A DNA stretch of 64,000 nucleotides. It comes from Burkholderiales bacterium (GTDB lineage Bacteria; Pseudomonadota; Gammaproteobacteria; Burkholderiales; Nitrosomonadaceae). The DNA lies in NCBI GenBank assembly GCA_015075225.1, contig JABTUQ010000003.1, positions 310,001-374,000 of the forward strand, written 5' to 3'. Position 1 is the first letter of the stretch, and every line of letters starts with the position of its first letter. A program made the position numbers and the translations under genes. The notes under the pieces were generated by a model. The model saw only the letters and a program-made list of their open reading frames with translations, was not told the DNA's origin and searched no databases. This document shows positions 36,798 to 46,800 of this stretch, piece by piece.

Positions 36798-39700
36798 AAT
36801 TGCTTCGTTCCGACTGTGCTGTTGTGAATCTGGTGTCGCTCTTACTGCATCGTGTAGATGAATTGGCAGATGCTTGTGCTTATGTGTTCTTAATAGATGG
36901 TGAGCATCAGGAGCAATCAATAACGTACAAAGAGCTGGATTCCAGAGCAAGAATGATCGCAGGGTGCCTGCAAGCTACTCATAAAGCAGGTGAACGTGCC
37001 TTACTACTCTATCCATCTGGTCTCGATTACATCGTTGCATTTTTTGCCTGTCTGTACGCAGGACTCATTGCAGTGCCTGTTTATCCGCCATCTCGCCATC
37101 ATCTGCGACGGCTTGAGGCCATCATTCACGATGCCACACCCACTATCATACTGACCACTGCCGAGTGGCAATCAAAGTTACAGGGGAATGGCCAGGAAAA
37201 CTGGGGACAAAACCGTTTTAACTGGCTGGCGACTGATCAGCAGCTGAGTGGGGATGCTACACCTGGCTGGAAAGCTTATTTATTAAAGCCGGATGGCCTT
37301 GCATTCTTACAATATACGTCGGGATCTACCGGAACTCCAAAAGGGGTAATGGTAAGCCATGGTAATTTGATGGCTAATCAACGTGCGATTCAGGCAGCAT
37401 TTAAACATTCCAGCGATACAGTCGTGGTGGGATGGTTGCCGTTCTACCATGACATGGGTCTGATCGGTAACATTCTGCAGCCACTTTACCTTGGCGTGCC
37501 TGCGATTCTGATGTCACCGATGGCATTTCTGGAAAAGCCGATCCGATGGTTGAACACGATTTCAAAATATCGTGCTACTACCTCTGGCGGGCCTAATTTT
37601 GCCTACGAGCTTTGTGCTCGGAAAATTACACCAGAACAAATTAGTACGATCGATTTGAGCTGCTGGAATTTGGCTTTTAACGGATCCGAACCGGTACGTG
37701 CTGCGACTCTGGATCGATTCGCGGATGTTTTTTCTTCCTGTGGTTTTCGCAAAACAGCTTTTTTTCCTTGCTACGGATTGGCAGAAGCAACGTTATTTGT
37801 TACTGGCAGGGCATATGCACCTGAATCCGGGACAAAAAATGCGATATCACCAGTAAGTAATCCATCTCATCAGCCATCTTCGAATTTTGTGAATTGCGGG
37901 CACGCTGATATCGATCATCAGGTCTGTATCGTTAATCCCGAGACAGGGACACTTCGTCCGGACGGAATCGAAGGTGAAATATGGGTGAAAGGTCCCAGTG
38001 TGACGCAGGGGTACTGGAATCAACCGGTAGCATCTGAAGAAACGTTCCGTGCCATGCTCGCAGGATCCGGGGTTCATGAGCTTCCAGAGGTTGATACTTA
38101 TTTACGTACAGGCGATCTCGGTATGTTTAAGCGAGGTAATCTGTACGTGACGGGCCGTATCAAGGATCTTATCGTTCTTCGCGGTCACAATTATTTCCCG
38201 CACGACTTTGAGCAAGCTTTGGATGATGGCGTTGATGCGTTAAGGCCAGGTTGCAGCGCAGCATTCTCAATCAATAACGAGAATGAGGAAATACTGGTCA
38301 TTGTTGCAGAAGCCCGACGCAAAAAACTATCCCCCGAGAAAGCCAGAGAAATATTGAATGCCATGCGGCAAGTGCTAAGCGAATCCAGTGATGCACCGAT
38401 AGGCGTATTGGTATTGGTTCCGCCAGGAACCATTCCCAAAACATCGAGTGGAAAAATTCAGCGTCAGGCATGCAAACAAGCCTATCTTGAGCAGCGCATG
38501 CCGATTCTGATGCAGTCTGGTGAACACACTGTTATATCCACGCTGACAAACGTAGCGTATGAAGAGACAGCGGTCGAGTCACTGCGGAATACGTTGCAAC
38601 AGTCAGCACAAACACAACGTGCCACTCTTCTGGCAAGTTTTCTCCGCACCCATCTGGCACGGTACCTGCGTATACCCGAGACTGACCTGGACACTACTCG
38701 ATCCATTCGATATCTGGGATTGGATTCTTTAGGTACCGTTGAGCTCAAGCATGCGGTAGATACTTTACTAAATGACGATGTACCTCTGTCATTGTTTTTG
38801 TCTGATCATTCTGTTCGGGATCTGTCGGAAATTTTGGCGAGTGAGTGGGTAAATACTGACACTTCACCATCTGTTGATATTACTCATGACCAAATATCAG
38901 AATCATTAGTCTCTTCATTTTCAGAATTGTCCTGTGCGCAACAGGCTATATGGATGGTGCACAGTCTGGAAACCCGGAGTGTTGCCTATAACCTGCATTT
39001 TGCCGTGCAGCTGGAAGGCTTTCTCAAATCGGATAGGGTGCAACAGGCATTTGATCAGTTGCGTGTTCAACATGCGCAACTGCGCATGCGCTATCGCATG
39101 ATAGATGACGTAGTTGTACAGATGCCACTTTTACCTGATGACTGGCCTGAATATTTTGTTGCCGTTGATGCCTCGGGTTGGACAGAAGCTGACATCCAAA
39201 CAGATTTTGCTCAGCGTATCCGCAAGCCATTCGATCTGCCTGCTGGGGATGTGCTGCATATCACATGTTATAGCCTGAGTGAGCAGCAACATATCCTGCT
39301 TTTCTGTGGTCATCATATTGCGGTTGATTTACGTTCTGCATTGATTATGCTGAACGACTTGAAATCTATACTCAGTGGGCTGATTTCAGGAGAGAAATCC
39401 AATAATTCAGGAGTCAATACTGTTCCATATCGCAGTTTTGTGACCTGGCAGCACAATTACCTGCAAAGTAATGCTTGTAAAGTCGACTGGGAATACTGGC
39501 AAACACAGCTGGCAGGGACCTTGCCGATTCTGGCTTTGCCGATTGATTTTCCCAGACCGCCCATCCCGACATATCAGGGTGCTTCTCAAGATTTCCAACT
39601 GGACTTGAAACAGACGGAGAAGCTTAAACATCTGGGCCAGCAACATGGTGCAACACTGTTCATGACTCTGCTGGCAGTCTACAAAATACTGTTATATCGC

Positions 39701-42184
39701 TATACCGATCAGCATGATCTGATCGTCGGCACCGCCAGCCATGGTCGACCACAGGCGCGTTTCATGAATGTCGTGGGCAACTTCGTCAATCCCATTGCAT
39801 TACGCAGTCATCTCAGGCCGACGCTGACTTTCGCGGCTTACCTGCAGCAGATACGGAATATCGTATCAGATGGTCTATCGCATGCTTACTACCCTTTTTC
39901 ATTACTGGTAAAACAGCTGCAACCCGAGAGAAATACCGATCACTGGCCTGTTTACCAAACCTGGTTCATGTTGCAGCAGGATAGATCCGATCATGAAGAA
40001 AGTTTGGCCTACTTAACATTAGGAAATGAAGGTAAAAGCCGGAAATGGGGTCGATGGCAACTGACACCAAAGTCCATTCGTGAGCAGATCGAAAATTTCG
40101 ATTTGCGGTTGATGGCAGCTGAAAATGACGATGGTATTACGCTGGCATTCAAATATCGCAGTGATTTGTTCCAAGCGCAGACAATCGCGCGCATGGCAGA
40201 TCACTTTCAGGAATTAATTGCCAGAATAGTGGCTGAACCTGAAATTAGACTGAGTGAATTATCCCTGTTGACTCATACCGAATGGGACAGACAGGTGAAA
40301 CAGTGGAATGCAACCGCAACCCTGTTTCCAAAGAGATCGAGTCTGCAAAGCCTGTTTGAAACACAAGCAAGGAAAACCCCCGGGCAGGCAGCTGCGTCAT
40401 GCAATGGGGAAGTTTTGATCTATGCCAGACTCAACTCGCGTGCCAATCAGCTTGCCCATTATCTACGTAGATTGGGAGTCGGCCCGGAAACCATTGTCGG
40501 GCTATGTGTGACACGCTCCCTGGATATGTTGGTCAGTATATTGGGAATACTGAAGGCGGGGGGAGCCTATGTTCCGATCGACCCTAATTCTCCAGCGGAA
40601 CGGATGAATGTAGTACTCACTGATGCAAATGCCACAGTGTTGGTTACGCATCAGGATCTTATACGTTGCGCTATCTCTTCAACTATCAAAGTTGTTCATC
40701 TGGACAGGAACAGCGAAACAATTGCTGCCAGATCGAATGCCAATTTGCGTGACATCAGTATTCCTGACCATCTGGCTTATGTGATTTATACCTCAGGCTC
40801 GACCGGTAGGCCTAAAGGGGTTGCGGTGAGCCATGCCAATATCATCAACTCGACCCTGGCTCGCTCTCATTACTATCAGGAGGATATTGAGGGTTTTCTG
40901 CTGCTGTCGTCCTATACCTTTGACAGCTCTATGGCAGGTATTTTCTGGACATTGAGTCGAGGCGGTTGCGTTGTTATGCCATCCGAAGGAGGTGAAAAGG
41001 ATCCTCAGGCATTAGGTGGATTGCTATCAATAGAAAAAATAACTCATCTGTTATGCCTGCCTTCGTTTTATGCCGTACTGCTGGCAAGTATTCCTCAGCA
41101 GTATTTCACCCGATTGAAAGCAATCATTGTGGCAGGCGAAGTGTGTTCTTCAAAAATGGTTGCGCAGCATCATCTCAATTTGCCACAAGTGGCTCTATTC
41201 AATGAATACGGCCCGACGGAAGGTACCGTCTGGAGCAGTGTTTACCCTGTACAGCCGGAAGATGCAAACCGATCAATCCCGATCGGGAAGCCAATTTCCA
41301 ACATCCATATTTATCTGCTGGACAATGATTTAAATCCTGTCCCCATCGGCGTTATCGGAGAAATGTATATCGGCGGTACAGGTCTTGCTCGAGGCTATTA
41401 TGGTCATGGTGCATTAACTGCGGAACGGTTTATTCCTCACCCATTTGGAGAGCAATCTGGTGAACGGCTTTACCGTACCGGTGATCTGGCGCGCTATCGT
41501 GCAGATGGCGATATCGAATACCTGGGTCGTACCGATCAGCAGGTAAAAATTCGTGGATTCCGTATTGAGCTGGGGGAAGTTGAAACTGCGTTGCTACAGT
41601 ATCCGCAGATCAAGGAAGCAATTGTTTTAGTACATGGGGATGGTACTGAAGCTAAACGATTGGTGGCGTATTTGGTGCCCAATGGGGCAGTGGATATCGA
41701 AGATATCAGGATACATCTCAAAGCACAGCTACCGGATTATATGGTGCCGGCTATATTTGTTGTGCTTGAAGCGATGCCATTGACCACTAATGGAAAAATA
41801 GACCGGAAGGCGTTGCCGGATCCTGAAAATATAAGATCAGCAATACAAGAAGAAATTATCCAGCCACGTAATTCAGTTGAAAAAGCGCTTGTGGATATTT
41901 GGATGGAGGTACTGGATACCCCGCAACCATTTGGTATTCATGATGACTTTTTTCATTTAGGTGGACATTCACTTTCTGCCATTCAGGTAATGGTCAGAAT
42001 TCAAGAAAATTTCAAGGTTGAGTTACCGGTAACGAATCTTTTTGAAGCGACTACTGTAGCAAAGCTGGCAGATGTAATCGTACAGCAACAAATCGATGGC
42101 CAGGATAAAGCATGGGTCGAGTTGCTACTCGATGAACTGGAACAGCTTCCTGATGACGAGATACAAACGTATTTAGCCAAATAA
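36791..42184 (+). CDS. Fatty-acyl-AMP ligase / NRPS (FAAL-ACP-C-A-PCP)
   Basis: A 1,797-residue loading and first-elongation enzyme. Domains: fatty-acyl-AMP ligase about 20-570 (LQYTSGSTGTPKG near 175, GWLPFYHDMGLIG), ACP near 605-680 with GLDSLG, condensation about 710-1150 (HHIAVDL, so Gly of HHxxxDG is replaced by Leu), adenylation about 1170-1690 (IYTSGSTGRPKG near 1333), PCP about 1700-1775 (LGGHSLSA). Specificity residues, aligned by eye to GrsA, read D-S-A-L-I-A-E-V-W, which I cannot assign. The FAAL indicates that the peptide starts with a fatty acid. No frameshift was seen. Confidence 0.92.
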   Translation: MVKLLRSDCAVVNLVSLLLHRVDELADACAYVFLIDGEHQEQSITYKELDSRARMIAGCLQATHKAGERALLLYPSGLDYIVAFFACLYAGLIAVPVYPPSRHHLRRLEAIIHDATPTIILTTAEWQSKLQGNGQENWGQNRFNWLATDQQLSGDATPGWKAYLLKPDGLAFLQYTSGSTGTPKGVMVSHGNLMANQRAIQAAFKHSSDTVVVGWLPFYHDMGLIGNILQPLYLGVPAILMSPMAFLEKPIRWLNTISKYRATTSGGPNFAYELCARKITPEQISTIDLSCWNLAFNGSEPVRAATLDRFADVFSSCGFRKTAFFPCYGLAEATLFVTGRAYAPESGTKNAISPVSNPSHQPSSNFVNCGHADIDHQVCIVNPETGTLRPDGIEGEIWVKGPSVTQGYWNQPVASEETFRAMLAGSGVHELPEVDTYLRTGDLGMFKRGNLYVTGRIKDLIVLRGHNYFPHDFEQALDDGVDALRPGCSAAFSINNENEEILVIVAEARRKKLSPEKAREILNAMRQVLSESSDAPIGVLVLVPPGTIPKTSSGKIQRQACKQAYLEQRMPILMQSGEHTVISTLTNVAYEETAVESLRNTLQQSAQTQRATLLASFLRTHLARYLRIPETDLDTTRSIRYLGLDSLGTVELKHAVDTLLNDDVPLSLFLSDHSVRDLSEILASEWVNTDTSPSVDITHDQISESLVSSFSELSCAQQAIWMVHSLETRSVAYNLHFAVQLEGFLKSDRVQQAFDQLRVQHAQLRMRYRMIDDVVVQMPLLPDDWPEYFVAVDASGWTEADIQTDFAQRIRKPFDLPAGDVLHITCYSLSEQQHILLFCGHHIAVDLRSALIMLNDLKSILSGLISGEKSNNSGVNTVPYRSFVTWQHNYLQSNACKVDWEYWQTQLAGTLPILALPIDFPRPPIPTYQGASQDFQLDLKQTEKLKHLGQQHGATLFMTLLAVYKILLYRYTDQHDLIVGTASHGRPQARFMNVVGNFVNPIALRSHLRPTLTFAAYLQQIRNIVSDGLSHAYYPFSLLVKQLQPERNTDHWPVYQTWFMLQQDRSDHEESLAYLTLGNEGKSRKWGRWQLTPKSIREQIENFDLRLMAAENDDGITLAFKYRSDLFQAQTIARMADHFQELIARIVAEPEIRLSELSLLTHTEWDRQVKQWNATATLFPKRSSLQSLFETQARKTPGQAAASCNGEVLIYARLNSRANQLAHYLRRLGVGPETIVGLCVTRSLDMLVSILGILKAGGAYVPIDPNSPAERMNVVLTDANATVLVTHQDLIRCAISSTIKVVHLDRNSETIAARSNANLRDISIPDHLAYVIYTSGSTGRPKGVAVSHANIINSTLARSHYYQEDIEGFLLLSSYTFDSSMAGIFWTLSRGGCVVMPSEGGEKDPQALGGLLSIEKITHLLCLPSFYAVLLASIPQQYFTRLKAIIVAGEVCSSKMVAQHHLNLPQVALFNEYGPTEGTVWSSVYPVQPEDANRSIPIGKPISNIHIYLLDNDLNPVPIGVIGEMYIGGTGLARGYYGHGALTAERFIPHPFGEQSGERLYRTGDLARYRADGDIEYLGRTDQQVKIRGFRIELGEVETALLQYPQIKEAIVLVHGDGTEAKRLVAYLVPNGAVDIEDIRIHLKAQLPDYMVPAIFVVLEAMPLTTNGKIDRKALPDPENIRSAIQEEIIQPRNSVEKALVDIWMEVLDTPQPFGIHDDFFHLGGHSLSAIQVMVRIQENFKVELPVTNLFEATTVAKLADVIVQQQIDGQDKAWVELLLDELEQLPDDEIQTYLAK

Positions 42185-42196
42185 TAAAAAGTCTTT

Positions 42197-43827
42197 ATGA
42201 ATAGCAATCAACCGCTTTATCGTCTTGCTGATCATGTGGTAATCGAGCCGCTGATCGATCAGTGGATAGCCTGGCCACATAACTTTTCACCGATTCTATA
42301 TGGCTTTCATCTGCTGAATTATCAGAAAGCAGTATTGACTTCCTATCTCAAGAATCCGGCAATTCATATTAAATCCAGTAATAACCCCAAGCTGCTTGGC
42401 GGTCCGTTTGTCAATATTCCGGGGGAACGTGCTGATGAAGTCAGGCAGTTACTTGAGGTGATGGAGAAAAACCATGCTGATTTGCTGGAGCTGGCCCAGG
42501 ATCTGACAACATTTCAGAATACATTAAAACAGGAAGCCAAAGGACAAAGCCTGGAGATCTATTACAAGCAGTTACCTGATACGTTGAGTGGTTATGTTGA
42601 GCTGGGTTACGACTATCTGAATAACCCGGTGGTGCGCTGCATAGAAAGCCTGTTTTATGAAAGTTCCTATTACAAAAGGGATATCCAGTCATTTCGGATG
42701 TTTGCATTGCAGCAGGATGAAGCCAGACCTTATTACATGAGTACACCGCGCCTGGCTGATTCACACGATCTGGAATGGCATAAACCTTTTGATGATCCTG
42801 CAGTGGATGCGTTGTACCACCTGGATATCTGTCCTCAGCCACTTGCTGAAATAAGCGCCATATTGGGTTTGGAGGATAACCCGAACCTGTTGCCCTTGTT
42901 GTCCGAAGAACCTTTGACACCGATACCGCCCTGGTCAGAAACAGGTGTACGTCTGCGTTATTTTGGTCATGCAACCGTATTGATCGAGGTCGAGGGGATC
43001 ACAATATTGACGGATCCATTCATTTCCGTGATTCCGGAAAAATCAGGTACAGCACGATATAGCTTCCGGGATTTACCTGCGAAGATCGATTATGTGTTGA
43101 TCACGCACGGCCATCATGATCATTTTGTTTTCGAGTCACTTTTGCGCCTCAGGCATCGCATAGACACGATCGTTGTGCCGAGGAATTCCAGTGTTTATTA
43201 CGGTGATTTGTCGCTCAGCAGCTTGCTCAACGGCTGGGTTTCAAACGGGTTCAGGGAATGGATGCACTGGACACAATTGCATTGCCCGGCGGAGGAATTA
43301 CCGCAATACCTTTTCTCGGTGAACATTGTGACTTGCTTCATGCGAAGTCGGGATATGTAGTGCGTTTTGGAGATGAGCAGATTCTGTTTGCAGCAGATTC
43401 ATGCTGTCTGGATAAGCAGATCTATAGAAATGTAAAAAATATCCTGGGTCCGATATCAACTGTCTTTATTGGTATGGAATTTATTGGTGCACCATTGTCG
43501 TGGGTTTATTCACCATTCCTGCCTGTCAAATCTGAGCGTGACTACGACCAATCGCGTCGTTCGCATGCAAATGGTGCAGACTCGGCGCTGGATCTGCTGC
43601 AATCAGTTGAAGCGAAAAAAGCCTTCGTTTATGCGCTGGGTCGAGAGCCCTGGCTCAAATATTTTATGGCGCTGGAGCCGACCGAAGATGACCCTTATAT
43701 GAAAGAAATAAATAAATTTGTAGCAGCTGCGCAAGCACGAGGAATAGATGCGCAGATGTTGTATGGAAAGAAAGATTTATTTTGTGAATCTGGAAAATAT
43801 CAATTCCGAGATGCCATAAGCATATAA
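42197..43827 (+). pseudogene. CmlA-type diiron beta-hydroxylase of NRPS-bound amino acids, frameshifted
   Basis: Resembles CmlA, the chloramphenicol-pathway enzyme that beta-hydroxylates an aminoacyl-PCP with a diiron site in a metallo-beta-lactamase fold. About 540 residues when joined. A CmlA-like N-terminal domain (1-240) is followed by the fold, with THGHHDHFVFESLLRLRHR near 302 (HxHxDH ligands). After NGFRE the frame shifts; the rest continues from 43258 (MDALDTIALPGGGITAIPFLG, FAADSC). One missing A in GGAAATGG explains it. It sits between two NRPS genes, consistent with a tailoring role. If real, the lesion removes part of the metal site. Confidence 0.75.
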
Positions 43828-43842
43828 AGGAAGGAACAGATA

Positions 43843-46800
43843 ATGAGTACAAGTAAAGCAGATTTATTGGAACGCATCGCACATCTTTCAGATGAAAAGC
43901 GGGCTTTGCTTGAAGCACGTTTGGCTGAAGCTGGAAAAGAAAAAAGTACCGGTATTCCCAAATGCCAGCCAATGGACTCATATCCACTGTCTTTTGCACA
44001 GGAGAGTTTATGGTTTTTGTCACAATTAGAATCCGATAGCCCATTTTATAACGAAGCCTGCGCGGTTGAATTTAACGGTAATGTGGATCATGACGCGCTT
44101 AATTGGAGTATCAATCAGATTGTGCAGCGTCACGGAATTTTACGTACGACAATTACTGTAACAAATGAAGGGCAGCCTCGACAGGTTGTATTACAAAATT
44201 CTACGTTAACCGTAAAACACATAAATTTGCAGGAATGGCCAAAGCATGTGCACACAGTACAGAAATTGATAGAGGCAGAAACGAAACAGCCTTTTGATTT
44301 AGCAGCTGCACCTCCATTTAAAGTTACATTGATTCAGATATGCTCGAATAAATATATTCTGTTACTGGTACTACATCATATTGTGGCTGATCGATGGTCA
44401 TCCAGACTTTTGATTCAAGAATTCAGTGTTCTTTATGGTGCTTATTTCAATGATCAGAAATCGCCTTTGCCTGAACTATCAATTCAGTACGCTGATTATG
44501 CGGTATGGCAACGTGAGAAGCTGAAAGATCTTTTGTATGACAAACATATAGAGTTCTGGAAAAAACAATTAACCAGTGCTCTTCCAGTACTCGGATTGCC
44601 GGTGGATTTACCAAGGCCGCCAATCCTAAAGCATCAAGGAAGAAAATATCATTTCGAATTGCCACAGGAATTGACCATTGCGTTGAGGCAGTTTTGCCAA
44701 TTTAATAGCACTACATTATTTACGACACTGATTGCTGTTTTTACAACCTTACTTTATCGTTATATAAAGCAGAATGACATATGCATTGGATTTCCAGTTA
44801 CCAACCGAACTCGTATTGAACTGCAAAGTTTAATTGGCTTTTTTGTAAATACACTGATACTACGAACTGATCTCTCAGATAGTCCAAGTTTTACAGCCTT
44901 ACTGGTGAGAATTAAACATACGATTCATGCGGCTCACGCACATCAGGATATACCGTTTGGAACGATCTTAGATACGCTGAATCCGGTTCGAGATACATCC
45001 TACACTCCGCTGTTCCAAACGATGTTTGTATTTCAAAGCAAAACTGTTAGTGAATTAGATCTACCGGGAATTAAATCAAGACTATTTGAATTAGATTCAG
45101 GGGGTACTAAATTTGATGTAACACTTTGTGTTAGCGAAGAAGAGGGAGTATTAAAAGCCTGGTTTGAGTACAACACAGAGCTCTTTTTTGAGCAAACCAT
45201 GGTGCGTTGGGCAAGACACTATCAGCAGTTACTCGAGGTTGCGATTACACGACCTGATATACCGATAGACGTGTTGAATTACTTATCTCACGAGGAACGT
45301 CAGCAGTTATTACTGGATTGGAATGCGACGGAGGTGTTATATACACAAGATCGTTGTATCCATCAGTTATTTGAGGAACAGGTTGAGAAGAATCCGGATG
45401 CCGTAGCCGTTATATTCGGGGAGAGGCAACTGACCTATGGTCAACTTAATGCCAAGGCAAATCAGTTGGCACATTATCTGCGTGCACAAGAGGTTGGCCC
45501 GGAAGTGCTGGTTGGTATCTGTGTTGAACGCTCGCTTGAAATGGTGGCTGGCATACTGGCTATCCTCAAAGCTGGCGGAGCGTATGTACCAATTGATCCC
45601 AAGGCCCCTCAGGAACGTATAGCGGATGTACTGAGCAATGCACGACCTGCATTAGTACTCACCCAGGAAAAACTTCGAGAACAGCTGCCATCAGCCATTC
45701 AGCTGTTTAATCTCGATAGTGAATGGAGCCAGATTGCTCAAGAAAGAACAGATCCAGTTACCAGTGCGGTAACCCCAGATAACCTGGCGTATGTGCTGCA
45801 TACCTCCGGCTCTACCGGAAAACCTAAGGGGGTAGCAGTCACGCACCGAAATGTAGTCAATTCTACCCAGGCACGTTTAGATTATTACCAGCAGCCGATC
45901 GATAGTTTTTTGCTGCTGTCATCCGTAATCTTTGACAGCTCGATTGTGGGCCTGTTCGGTACCCTGAGTCAGGGCGGGCGCTTGGTATTTCCTCAGGATG
46001 ATGCATTACTTGATGTCAGCTACCTGACGCGGCTGATCACTGATTACAAAGTATCTCACTTGCTGGCTGTCCCTTCTTTGTATAAAGCGATATTAAGACA
46101 GATTGCGACGGGTCATGCAGACACCAGCCTCGAAGCTGTTCTAATTGCTGGCGAGACTTGCTATCCAGATCTGGTGAAGTTGCATGATCAGCTGTTACCA
46201 CAAACCGAATTATTCAATGAGTATGGTCCCACCGAGGCGACAGTTTGGAGCAGTGTGCATCAGATTCAACAGGAAGCCATACAACACACAGTATCCATAG
46301 GCCGACCGATAGCCAATACACAGATTTATCTGCTGGATGCTTATCAGAATCCGGTACCGGTGGGTGTGCCAGGAGAGTTATACATTGGTGGTATCGGGTT
46401 GGCACGAGGTTATCTAAATCGATCCAATTTAACTGCAGAGAGATTCATTCCCAATCCATTCAGTAAGCAGTTGGGTGAACGGCTGTATCGAACCGGGGAT
46501 CTGGCACGTTACCGTGCGGATGGCAATATTGAATACCTGGGCCGTACCGATCATCAGGTAAAGATCCGGGGATTTCGTATTGAACTGGGGGAGATTGAGG
46601 CTGCATTGTTGCAGCATGAACAGATCAAGGAAGCTGTTGCAATAGTACGTGAAGATAATCCGGGAGATAAACGGTTGGTGGCCTATGTAGTTGATCATGC
46701 CTCCACACTGGATATCGAGACGATTCGCTCATATCTTAAAACACACTTGCCAGACTATATGATTCCGGCAGCATTTGTATTCCTGGACAACCTCCCTTTG

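Noticed and set aside
42950..43130. Plain metallo-beta-lactamase or UlaG-type hydrolase
   Set aside because: The long N-terminal domain and the NRPS setting fit the CmlA family better, though only a profile search can settle it.
43250..43262. Programmed frameshift in the CmlA-like gene
   Set aside because: No slippery heptamer with a downstream structure is seen; a lost A in a short A-run is simpler.
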